Part shown: one piece after another, positions 45,705-53,462 of the stretch
Numbering within the stretch: position 1 is the first letter of the stretch
How the letters are laid out: every line of letters begins with the position of its first letter
Source: Deltaproteobacteria bacterium
GTDB lineage: Bacteria > Desulfobacterota > Binatia > UBA9968 > JAJDTQ01
Assembly: GCA_026712905.1 (NCBI GenBank)
Contig: JAPOPM010000188.1
Location: forward strand, 1 to 64,000
Length of the DNA: 64,000 nucleotides
Reading direction: 5' to 3'
Made by a program: the position numbers and the translations under genes
The notes under the pieces: generated by a model
Database searches by the model: none
Told to the model about the DNA's origin: nothing
Seen by the model: only the letters and a program-made list of their open reading frames with translations

Positions 45705-48700
45705 ATGAGTACTTCACACAGCTTGAAGATGATCGCTTCCATCGCAATCATTGCGATGATCTACACACTCCTTGCGAGTTGTGGTGGTGGTTCTGGTTCG
45801 GTTTCCAGAAGCGGCGAAAGCGACCAGCTCACTATCGAACCGCGCCCCCCGCAAGACCGTCCGGACCTGGCGGTGGCGTCGCCCTCGGTGAGCAACGGCA
45901 ACCCGGCCCCTGGGGCGGGCTTTACGTTGTCCGCGATGGTCAACAACACAGGCAGCGGACAGGCGGCAGCTACGACGTTGCGCTACTATCGCTCCACCGA
46001 CGCCACCATCACCTCTTCGGACACGGAACTGGGCACCAACGCCGTGCCCGGGCTTGCGCCGTCCGGGAGCGACAGCCAGTCCATGGATCTGACCGCCCCC
46101 TCCGCCCCCGGAACATACTACTACGGAGTGTGCGTGGACGCGGTGGCGGGAGAGTCCAATACGTCCAACAACTGCTCCGCGGCCATCGAAATCACCGTGC
46201 CGGAGCCGGACCATCCGGAGCTGGCGGTGGTCTCGCCCTCGGTTAGCACCCCGTTCCCGGCCATCGCATCTCGGTTCACTCTGTCGGCAGCGGTACGGAA
46301 CGGCGGCAAGGGGCAATCGGGGGCGACGACGTTGCGATACTACCGGTCCACCGACGCCACCATCACCTCTTCGGATACGGAAGTTGGCACCGCTGCCGTG
46401 GCTGCGCTTGCACCGTCGGGAAGCGACAACCAGTCGGTGGATCTGACCGCCCCCTCCACGCCCGGAACATACTACTATGGGGCGTGTGTCGATGCCCTCG
46501 CCGACGAGTCCAATACGGCCAACAACTGCTCCACAGCCGTTGAGATCACTGTACTGGCGACCCAGCAGCAGGTACAGGGCCATCCGGACCTGGAGGTGAG
46601 GACACCCACGGTGAGTGACGCGAGCCCGGAGACGGGCGCGACGTTCAATTTGTCAGCGACCGTGAGCAACACCGGTGACGCGGAGTCACCCGCGACGACG
46701 CTGCGCTACTACCGCTCGACGGACCCGACGATCACGACATCGGACACCGCGGTGGGGACGGACGACGTGGGCGTGCTGGCAGCCCCAGGAACGAGCTCGG
46801 AGTCCATCTCGTTGGCGGCGCCGGTAACCGCCGGCGCGTACTACTACGGGGCGTGTGTGGACTCGGTGACCGACGAGTCCGACTCAACGGACAACTGCTC
46901 CGCGTCGGTGAAGGTAGACGTCGAGGAGCCGAAGCATCCGGACCTGGAGGTTGGGACGCCTTCGGTGAGCGACGCAAGCCCGGAGACGGCTGCGAGCTTC
47001 ACCCTGTCGGCGACGGTGAGCAACACCGGCGACGCGGAGTCGCCCGCGACGACGTTGCGCTACTACCGCTCGACGGACCCGACGATCACGACATCGGACA
47101 CCGCGGTGGGGACGGACGACGTGGGCGTGCTGGCGGCCCCAGGAACGAGCTCGGAGTCCATCTCGTTGGCGGCGCCGGTAACCGCCGGCGCGTACTACTA
47201 CGGGGCGTGTGTGGACTCGGTGACCGACGAGTTTGACTCAACGGACAACTGCTCCGCGTCGGTGAAGGTAGACGTCGAGGAGCCGAAGCATCCGGACCTG
47301 GAGGTTGGGACGCCTTCGGTGGACGACGCGAGCCCGGAGACGGGTGCGGGCTTCACCCTGTCGGCGACGGTGAGCAACACGGGCGACGGCGAGTCGCCCG
47401 CGACGACGTTGCGCTACTACCGCTCGACGGACCCGACGATCACGACGTCGGACACGGCGGTGGGGACGGACGACGTGGGCGTGCTGGCGGCCTCAGGAAC
47501 GAGCTCGGAGTCCATCTCGTTGACGGCGCCGGCGACGGCCGGTGCGTACTACTACGGTGCGTGCGTGGACTCGGTGACCGATGAGTCCGACACCACCAAC
47601 AACTGCTCGGCGCCGGTGAAGGTGGAGGCGGTACAGCCGAGTGAGTTGAGCGTGGAGGTGACCGCGCCGCAGGAGTGGGCACCCGTAGGGGAGACCGTGA
47701 ACTACAAAGCGAAGGTGGTGGACAGCGAGGGAACGGAGATGTCCGGGTACACCTTCGCATGGAAGTCGAATGACACCTCGAAGGCGACCGTCAATTCAAG
47801 CGGCGTGGTGACGGCCGTCGCGGTAGGCGACGCGACCATTACCGCCACAGCAAGTACGACTGGCTCGACCACCGTGAAGGCGCGTCCCCTTGCGCGGTCT
47901 TCCGGTGACGCGGGCACGAAGCTCCAGTCAACACTCTCGGGTTCGCTCAAGATGAACGTGGTCAAGCCAGTGGACAGAATTGAGTTTTCTCCGAGCTCGC
48001 TGAGCTTCGACGCGGTGGGTGAATTGAAGACCGTCACGGCGACCCTCTACGACGCGGACAACAACGAAATGCGCCCAACCCATTGGGGCTGGGGCTCGGC
48101 GAATGAGACAGTGGCCGAGGTGTACTCACGGTACTCTAGTTCCAGTGTGCCGGCCAGTGTGCAGTCCATCGGCGAGGGGACCACCACGGTGAGCCTAAGC
48201 GCCAACGGGACCAAGGCGTCCATGAACGTGACGGTGACACTGCCGACGGCACGAGTGGATATCAATCCGCGCTCGTTGACGTTTGAGGCGCTGGGAGACA
48301 CCAAGTCGGTGACCATCCGGGTCCTGGACGAGAACGGTGACGAGGACGAGGACGCGACTTGGTTGGCATTCGGTTTTTTCAGTCCGTGCTGCGTTCCTGA
48401 CGCTCGCAACTACCGGGGTGGAGTCGCCTTCGAGAGAGTGGGCGATGGCCTGGAAATTACGTCGAAAGGACCGGGAACCGGCCAGATCACGATCAGTTCG
48501 ACGGACGTGGCATCGGCTATCCTGGGCGTCACCGTTCGCATGAAGCCGGCGACGCTGGAGGTTTCACCGAGTTCACCCAGCTTGGCGGTCAACGGGACGA
48601 CCACGCTGAGCGCGACGATCAAGGACGCCAACGGCAACTCCATACAGGTGAGCGGGAACGACGGCCAGGGCGGTCTCGTTGTCTATTGGGAAACGAACGA

Positions 48701-48857
48701 CGACACCGTGGCGACAGTTGTGGGCGGGACGGCCAGGGAGGAACACAATACCGGAGCCACTGCCACGGTGACGGCGGTGGGGGCCGGCACGGCGACGATC
48801 ACCGGCACGTGGGCTAGCAGAGTCAGAGGCACCGCCACGGTAACCGTGACGGAGTGA
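45705..48857 (+). CDS. Large surface lipoprotein with five CARDB-like and about four Big-like domains
   Basis: 1,050 residues from the ATG at 45705; a GTG at 45669 and an ATG at 45690 are alternatives. Lipoprotein signal MSTSHSLKMIASIAIIAMIY then TLLASC, lipobox cysteine C26. Five repeats of about 118 residues follow (45858-47643), each with LRYYRSTDxTIT, then YYYGxCVD and a second cysteine in NNCS/DNCS, so one disulfide per repeat is likely. The C-terminal third carries Big-type Ig-like domains (for example ATVNSSGVVTAVAVGDATIT, VSLSANGTKASMNVTV). It starts 43 bp after the barrel gene, same strand. Probably an exposed adhesin-like protein. Confidence 0.75.
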   Translation: MSTSHSLKMIASIAIIAMIYTLLASCGGGSGSVSRSGESDQLTIEPRPPQDRPDLAVASPSVSNGNPAPGAGFTLSAMVNNTGSGQAAATTLRYYRSTDATITSSDTELGTNAVPGLAPSGSDSQSMDLTAPSAPGTYYYGVCVDAVAGESNTSNNCSAAIEITVPEPDHPELAVVSPSVSTPFPAIASRFTLSAAVRNGGKGQSGATTLRYYRSTDATITSSDTEVGTAAVAALAPSGSDNQSVDLTAPSTPGTYYYGACVDALADESNTANNCSTAVEITVLATQQQVQGHPDLEVRTPTVSDASPETGATFNLSATVSNTGDAESPATTLRYYRSTDPTITTSDTAVGTDDVGVLAAPGTSSESISLAAPVTAGAYYYGACVDSVTDESDSTDNCSASVKVDVEEPKHPDLEVGTPSVSDASPETAASFTLSATVSNTGDAESPATTLRYYRSTDPTITTSDTAVGTDDVGVLAAPGTSSESISLAAPVTAGAYYYGACVDSVTDEFDSTDNCSASVKVDVEEPKHPDLEVGTPSVDDASPETGAGFTLSATVSNTGDGESPATTLRYYRSTDPTITTSDTAVGTDDVGVLAASGTSSESISLTAPATAGAYYYGACVDSVTDESDTTNNCSAPVKVEAVQPSELSVEVTAPQEWAPVGETVNYKAKVVDSEGTEMSGYTFAWKSNDTSKATVNSSGVVTAVAVGDATITATASTTGSTTVKARPLARSSGDAGTKLQSTLSGSLKMNVVKPVDRIEFSPSSLSFDAVGELKTVTATLYDADNNEMRPTHWGWGSANETVAEVYSRYSSSSVPASVQSIGEGTTTVSLSANGTKASMNVTVTLPTARVDINPRSLTFEALGDTKSVTIRVLDENGDEDEDATWLAFGFFSPCCVPDARNYRGGVAFERVGDGLEITSKGPGTGQITISSTDVASAILGVTVRMKPATLEVSPSSPSLAVNGTTTLSATIKDANGNSIQVSGNDGQGGLVVYWETNDDTVATVVGGTAREEHNTGATATVTAVGAGTATITGTWASRVRGTATVTVTE
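45858..47643 (+). repeat. Five tandem CARDB-encoding repeats, 354-bp period
   Basis: Copies start at 45858, 46212, 46581, 46935 and 47289; the spacing is 354 bp apart from 369 bp between copies 2 and 3 (a 5-codon linker insertion). Copies 3 and 4 are almost identical in DNA, and copy 5 differs by few bases, which points to recent duplication or gene conversion. Copies 1 and 2 are more diverged. Confidence 0.85.
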
Positions 48858-48863
48858 TACTCA

Positions 48864-48967
48864 GACCGGCTGTTCCTGGAGTGCCCCTTCTACGGCAGCC
48901 GCCAGATGGTCTGTCATCTGTGGCGGGAGGGCGTCTGTGTGGGGCGTCACCGGGTGCGCCGTCTATT
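48864..48967 (+). pseudogene. IS3-family transposase (OrfB) remnant
   Basis: The plus strand reads DRLFLECPFYGSRQMVCHLW then REGVCVGRHRVRRL, the conserved HTH_21-type segment of IS3-family OrfB. The frame is open but the rest of the transposase is gone; further downstream it becomes unrelated. The remnant lies just after the lipoprotein gene, and another IS trace (44215) lies just before the pair. Confidence 0.75.
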
Positions 48968-49102
48968 CAATCGAGACTTCGCGTGGGTCCACCTTTCGAC
49001 CGCCCTGTTCATAACTTGACCAGCCCGAGAAACGCACCGACACACCAGCTTCGGATAGTGTACTCTTGACGTACATCGTCTAACTTGTCATCTTGGCAGG
49101 GG

Positions 49103-49390
49103 ATGATCCTCGGTTATCGAGACAGAAAGACGCGAGCGTTTGCCGAAGGGCGGTCAGTCAAGGCGTTCCGGAGCTTCGAAACCCAAGCAGCAAAACGGCT
49201 GGCCATCCTGAACGCCGCGCCTTCGCTCGACACCCTGCGTTCCTTACCGGGAAACCATCTTGAAGCCCTCCGGGGTGAGAGGAAGGGCCAGTACTCCATT
49301 CGCATCAACCGGCAGTGGAGACTGTGTTTCGAGTGGCCGGACGGGCATGCAGGACCGGACAACGTTGAGATCGTCGACTACCACGGATGA
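49103..49390 (+). CDS. higB: HigB-type (RelE/ParE superfamily) toxin
   Basis: 95 residues. MILGYRDRKTRAFAEGRSVK at the start, then FETQAAKRLAILNAAPSLDT, LEALRGERKGQYSIRINRQW and LCFEWPDG, the pattern of plasmid-maintenance killer proteins. Ribosome-dependent mRNA cleavage is the family activity. A GCAGGGG site precedes the ATG. An in-frame TTG at 49085 is an alternative start. Toxin first, antitoxin second, with 16 bp between. Confidence 0.92.
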   Translation: MILGYRDRKTRAFAEGRSVKAFRSFETQAAKRLAILNAAPSLDTLRSLPGNHLEALRGERKGQYSIRINRQWRLCFEWPDGHAGPDNVEIVDYHG

Positions 49391-49406
49391 GAAGGAGGAG
49401 AACGGT

Positions 49407-49724
49407 ATGTTCATGAGAGCTGTCCATCCCGGTGAGATCCTGAAGGGCGAGTTGGAAGAACTGGGTATCACACCGACGGAGTTGGCGCGGCAGATCGAGG
49501 TGCCCGCTAACCGGGTGAGCCAGATCATCGCCGGCAAGCGTTCAGTCACCGGCGACACCGCGCTACGCTTGGGCCACTGGTTCGGTGTCGATCCTCAATT
49601 TTGGCTTAACCTTCAGGCACAGTACGACTTGGTTCAGGCCAACAGGGAAACGGGTGCCCAGATCCGCCATCTGCCGACTAGGCCGGGTGTTTTGGGAAAG
49701 GGCGCCGCTCCGGGGTTTGCATGA
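49407..49724 (+). CDS. higA: HigA-type XRE antitoxin
   Basis: 105 residues, helix-turn-helix antitoxin: MFMRAVHPGEILKGELEELG, then ITPTELARQIEVPANRVSQI, then GKRSVTGDTALRLGHWFGVD and PQFWLNLQAQYDLVQA. GAAGGAGGAG precedes the ATG. The C-terminal extension after about residue 85 is longer than in many homologs. It should repress the higBA promoter in complex with HigB. Confidence 0.92.
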   Translation: MFMRAVHPGEILKGELEELGITPTELARQIEVPANRVSQIIAGKRSVTGDTALRLGHWFGVDPQFWLNLQAQYDLVQANRETGAQIRHLPTRPGVLGKGAAPGFA

Positions 49725-49793
49725 CCAGAGAAGGAGCAAGGACGCCACTCGGCCGAAACCGACCGGTATTTCGGATGAAACGATCCCGTTTAG

Positions 49794-50398
49794 CGACCGT
49801 CCGCAAGGCATTCGAAAGGGTCCGGGAGGCTGAACGGTGAGCGATGGCAGGCCGTTTCAGGGGAGCCTCTTGCCGAGGATTTCCTTCGCGAGTCCATCGT
49901 CGAGCTTCCTGATTGGCAGGATCTCGACGAATTGATGCTCGACGGCGTCGAGTCCGCCTTACAGGATATATTCGCCCGCTTCCCGGCAGACCGGTCACCC
50001 ACTGAGAGTCAGACGGAGGACGATCTGATCTGGTCCGTTTTCGGCCAGCTCGGGTGGACAGCGAACTTGCGCCAGCAGAACCTGTCAGCCCATAGTCGCG
50101 AGGCCGTACCCGACGGTCTGTTGTTCGCGCACAATGCAGCGAAGGAACGGGCCAACGACTTCGCGGAGGAGTGGAAGCGTTATCAACATGGCCTCGCCAT
50201 CGTGGAATCGAAACACTGGCTACGTCCCCTCGACCGGCGGTCGGGACGACGCGGCGAGGAGACAGCACCCTCCACGCAAATGCTGCGCTACTTGCGGCGG
50301 GTCGATGATCTGACAACCGGAAGGCTCCGCTGGGGATACTGATCAACGGGGCGAGATGGCGCCTCTATTGGCAGCGCGCTCTATCCGTCTCGGAACTC
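49794..50398 (+). pseudogene. Eco57I-like/type II restriction enzyme N-terminal fragment, frameshifted
   Basis: From about 49900 the plus strand encodes the N-terminal domain common to Eco57I-type restriction-modification enzymes: FARFPADRSPTESQTEDDLI, the GQLGWTANLRQQNL segment, AKERANDFAEEWKRYQHGLA and VESKHWLRPLDRRSG. The reading frame breaks at 50334-50336: a missing base changes the expected RWGILINGARWRLYW into RLRWGY and a stop. The restored frame runs to about 50398, where a HicB remnant begins on the other strand. No methylase or helicase part remains. Confidence 0.65.
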
Positions 50399-50678
50399 AC
50401 GCAGCCTCACCGACGGTCACGCTGACACGCTTCCCCAACCGGCGCAGGGCCCGGTCGATGGTGGCTGCCTTGGTGACATGATCCGGATTCAGCATGCGCC
50501 GCACCTCGCTCTCCGCGACGTCGAGGTCGCGCGCGAGACGGCGTTTCGACACGCCGGCCTTGCGGAACGCCTCGTAGAGGGCCGCCTTCAGCGCAATCGG
50601 CACCGGAGGAACGACGATCGGCCGGCGTCGGGTCGCGCGCGACGGCTCCGGCAGGTCCTTGCAGAGTGGACGCCGTGA
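50397..50678 (-). pseudogene. HicB-type antitoxin C-terminal fragment (XRE HTH)
   Basis: The frame gives DLPEPSRATRRRPIVVPPVP then IALKAALYEAFRKAGVSKRR and LARDLDVAESEVRRMLNPDH, ending VTVGEAA. This is the linker and XRE-like DNA-binding domain found at the C-terminus of one HicB type. The N-terminal half is absent, the phytochelatin synthase stop lying at 50680. A GTG at 50603 could start a 68-residue solo HTH protein, so some function is possible. Confidence 0.6.
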
Positions 50679-50679
50679 A

Positions 50680-51453
50680 CTATCGTCCCTCGGCGATCAA
50701 CAGGTAGCCGCGGTTCTCCACGGTATCGAAGGTGCGCATGGCCTTGATCAGGTGGGCTGCGCTGACCCAGACCCACGGGGCCCGGTTCGGGTTCACGTCC
50801 ATGATCAGAAAGGAATCGCTCGCCTCATCATAGGCTCCGAGGGGGGAAATGTGCCCGCCGCCCTTCTGGCCCAGTGTCTTGCGGTGGTAGTTCACGAGCA
50901 CGTAGTCACCTGGGGCAGCCAGGTTCTTCGCGATCTCGCGCTTGATCACCTCGTCGTTCATCTCCTCATCGACCACGCGGATCCTCACATCGAGATCGTG
51001 GGCACTCAGGGCTTGAGCCAGTTGTCGGAGCTGCAGGCCGAAGTCCTTTTTCATGGCACCCTGGATCGCGATGGGCTTGCCAAGCACCTCGATCTTGGTC
51101 TTGGTCTGGCCGGTGAGGACGTTGTTCGGAGTGTATTTCCCGAAGAAGGGGTTGAAGCCCGTGGGGAGCCATGCGCGTTCATCCTCCGCGATGGAGTAGG
51201 TGTCCTGAGGAAGCCCCTTTTTCTTGCCAAGCCTCAGCGCGTCCAAGACGATGGCCGAGGAGACCGGCCCACAGAAGATCTTGTTGTCCTGGCTGATGAA
51301 GTGGTTGCTGAGCCGGAAGAAGTCCGCCTTGTGGGTGGAGCGCGACAGGCGCCGGGAACTCTCTTCGGACTCCCACTCTACCAGGCCGCTCGCGGCGCCG
51401 GCCTGGCACAGGACAACGCCCGCCAGGAGCAACACCGTCAGAACGTGTTTCAT
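50680..51453 (-). CDS. Exported prokaryotic phytochelatin synthase (glutathione gamma-glutamylcysteinyltransferase-like)
   Basis: 257 residues, papain-like peptidase C83 family. Signal peptide MKHVLTVLLLAGVVLCQAGA, so probably periplasmic. NHFISQDNKIFCGPVSSAIV holds the catalytic cysteine C61, H201 is in GGGHISPLGAYDE and D219 in LIMDVNPNR: the full triad. Prokaryotic members often cleave glutathione to gamma-Glu-Cys rather than make phytochelatins. Start at 51453, just after the GGAGG site on the minus strand; 14 upstream codons rejected. No adjoining metal-resistance genes. Confidence 0.9.
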   Translation of the reverse strand: MKHVLTVLLLAGVVLCQAGAASGLVEWESEESSRRLSRSTHKADFFRLSNHFISQDNKIFCGPVSSAIVLDALRLGKKKGLPQDTYSIAEDERAWLPTGFNPFFGKYTPNNVLTGQTKTKIEVLGKPIAIQGAMKKDFGLQLRQLAQALSAHDLDVRIRVVDEEMNDEVIKREIAKNLAAPGDYVLVNYHRKTLGQKGGGHISPLGAYDEASDSFLIMDVNPNRAPWVWVSAAHLIKAMRTFDTVENRGYLLIAEGR

Positions 51454-51636
51454 GGGACCTCCTTGTTTCGGATCATCCGCGAACTCAACACACACCCTTC
51501 GCGCATTCTTGGACGCACGTGGTATGGTCCTCTTCCGTTAAAGATTAACCTCTAGGTGAGGACATTCAAGGGGATTCGACCGGGCGGGCGTGAGTCTCAT
51601 CGGCAAGCGATGGGGGCGCTACAAGGAGGCCAAGTC

Positions 51637-52140
51637 GTGAAAGGAAGAATTCTGGCGTTCGCGGGGATACTGTTGTTGATGAGCCCGGCCTACGCCCAAG
51701 GGGGCAGCTTCACCCTGCTGTTGACCGGAACCCACGCTTACACGACCATCGAGCATTCCACGGGCAGGATGTTCGCCGGCGGGGTAGATGGAGTGGCCAC
51801 CGTGACGGAGAGCACAGGCGAGCCCTTCGCCAAGGGCATGAGCTTCTACATGACCTGTGTGGCGAACGGCACAAGGTCGGACGCGGGTCTGCAGCTCGAA
51901 ACGTCTTGTGTCGGGACTGACACGGCCGACGACCGTGCCCGCCTCTACATGTCCGGGGGCCGCGGAAAGGGCACCACGAAAGCGGGCGGCGGCGGTGCGG
52001 GCATGATCGAGATCGTGGGCGGGGCGGGCAGGTTTGCCGAGCTCAAGGGGAGTTGCCCCTACGACACGGCCTACCTGAAGGGCGACCGAGTCGTGACTTC
52101 CGCCAAATGCACTTGGGAGAAGGCTTCCGCCGGGGGCTGA
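51637..52140 (+). CDS. Secreted hypothetical protein
   Basis: 167 residues from a GTG at 51637, preceded by AAGGAGG with 8 bases spacing. Signal peptide VKGRILAFAGILLLMSPAYA, cleaved before QGGSF. The mature protein is beta-rich and has four cysteines (YMTCVANG, LETSCVGTD, LKGSCPYD, SAKCTWE) that may form two disulfides. Not recognised as a named family. An open frame continues upstream to 51556 but has no signal character. Followed 17 bp later by an MFS transporter. Confidence 0.7.
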   Translation: MKGRILAFAGILLLMSPAYAQGGSFTLLLTGTHAYTTIEHSTGRMFAGGVDGVATVTESTGEPFAKGMSFYMTCVANGTRSDAGLQLETSCVGTDTADDRARLYMSGGRGKGTTKAGGGGAGMIEIVGGAGRFAELKGSCPYDTAYLKGDRVVTSAKCTWEKASAGG

Positions 52141-52157
52141 CGCGGAAGCCACCGCCA

Positions 52158-53387
52158 ATGGCGCGACCCGCCCTTCGTTCCGGCGAGTTCGTTTCCCTCG
52201 TCGCCCTCTTGATATCGCTCGTCGCGCTCTCGACCGATGCGATGCTTCCGGCGCTTCCCGCCATCGGTCACGACCTCGGGACGCCGCGTCCTAACGACGT
52301 CCAGTTCGTCATCACCTCTCTGTTCGTGGGGCTCGGCCTGGGCCAGATCGTCTTCGGCCCGCTCTCGGACAGTATCGGACGCAAGCCCGCCATCCATACC
52401 GGCCTTGTCCTGTACATGACCGGATGCCTCATGAGCATCCTTTCACCCACGTTCGCGGTGATGATCGCGGGCCGTGTACTGCAGGGCTTCGGCGTCGCGG
52501 GGCCACGCGTCGTGACCGTGGCTCTGGTGCGCGATCAGTACGAAGGACGCCAGATGGCTCGTCTCATGTCGTTCGCCATCTCCGTGTTCATCCTCGTTCC
52601 CACCGTCGCACCGGCCCTCGGGCAGGGGATCCTGTGGCTGGGAGGCTGGCGGGCGATTTTCACCACCTTCTTCGCCATCGCCGCGTTCGCTTTCGCATGG
52701 GTAGCGCTTCGTCAGCCGGAGACCCTTCCGGCTTCTCGCCGGAGGCCCCTCTCCCCGCGAGCCATTGGCGGAGCCGTCCTGGAGGTCCTGCGGATTCGGC
52801 CCGCTCTCGGGTATACCCTCGCCAGCGGATGCGCGTTGGCGCCGTTCGTCGGCTACCTGAGCTCTGCCCAGCAGATCTTCCAGGACGCTTACGGAACCGG
52901 CGCCCTGTTCCCCGTCTATTTCGGAGTGCTGGCGCTTGCCATCGGAGTGGCCTCGCTCGTGAACGGCCGCCTCGTGCTGAAGCACGGGATGCGCCCGCTC
53001 GTCACGACGGCGACGGTGGCCATCACGCTGGTCTCGATCGTTGGCTGGACACTGGCCTTCCGCTTCGATGGGCTTCCCCCGTTGTGGCTGTTCATGGCCT
53101 ACCTGCTGGTGGTCTTCTTCTTCTTTGGACTCGTCTTCGGAAATCTCAACGCTCTCGCCATGGGGCCCCTCGGGCACATCGCCGGAGTGGGCGCGGCCGT
53201 GGTCGCCGCGCTCTCCACCTTCATCGCGTTGCCGCTCGGAGCCTTCGTGGGTCAAAACTTCGATGGCACCATGTACGCACAGATCGCCGCCTTCGCGATC
53301 TTCGGCACCGGGGCCTTCGCCGCAATAAGATGGGCCGAGGCCAAGCCAAGCGTTGGACCCGGTCATGATGCCATCGACCGGTCGTGA
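52158..53387 (+). CDS. MFS transporter, Bcr/CflA drug-efflux type
   Basis: 409 residues, 12 membrane segments. The Bcr/CflA signatures are present: LSTDAMLPALPAIGHDLG near the start, GQIVFGPLSDSIGRKPAI (MFS motif A, about residues 70-87), and GRVLQGFGVAGPRVVTVALV. Likely exports drugs or small metabolites by proton antiport. Start ATG at 52158; 35 upstream codons overlap the previous gene and were rejected. Confidence 0.92.
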   Translation: MARPALRSGEFVSLVALLISLVALSTDAMLPALPAIGHDLGTPRPNDVQFVITSLFVGLGLGQIVFGPLSDSIGRKPAIHTGLVLYMTGCLMSILSPTFAVMIAGRVLQGFGVAGPRVVTVALVRDQYEGRQMARLMSFAISVFILVPTVAPALGQGILWLGGWRAIFTTFFAIAAFAFAWVALRQPETLPASRRRPLSPRAIGGAVLEVLRIRPALGYTLASGCALAPFVGYLSSAQQIFQDAYGTGALFPVYFGVLALAIGVASLVNGRLVLKHGMRPLVTTATVAITLVSIVGWTLAFRFDGLPPLWLFMAYLLVVFFFFGLVFGNLNALAMGPLGHIAGVGAAVVAALSTFIALPLGAFVGQNFDGTMYAQIAAFAIFGTGAFAAIRWAEAKPSVGPGHDAIDRS

Positions 53388-53462
53388 GGCTAGTGTGGTG
53401 TCTGGGAAGCCGGTTCTCTTGGGGAGGACAGCTTCGGTGTCTGCCGCGCGGAAGGAACGGGT

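Noticed and set aside
45858-47643. Tandem repeats as a CRISPR array
   Set aside because: The period is 354 bp, the repeats are coding and in frame, and there are no spacers.
50323-50342. Third UGA as possible selenocysteine codon in the restriction-enzyme fragment
   Set aside because: Homology after this UGA continues in another frame, so a base deletion explains it; no thiol position is involved.
53388-53462. TGTGGTGTCTGG shared by 53396-53407 and 63270-63281 as a mobile-element end
   Set aside because: Only about 12 bases match and the flanks differ; too short to support an element.
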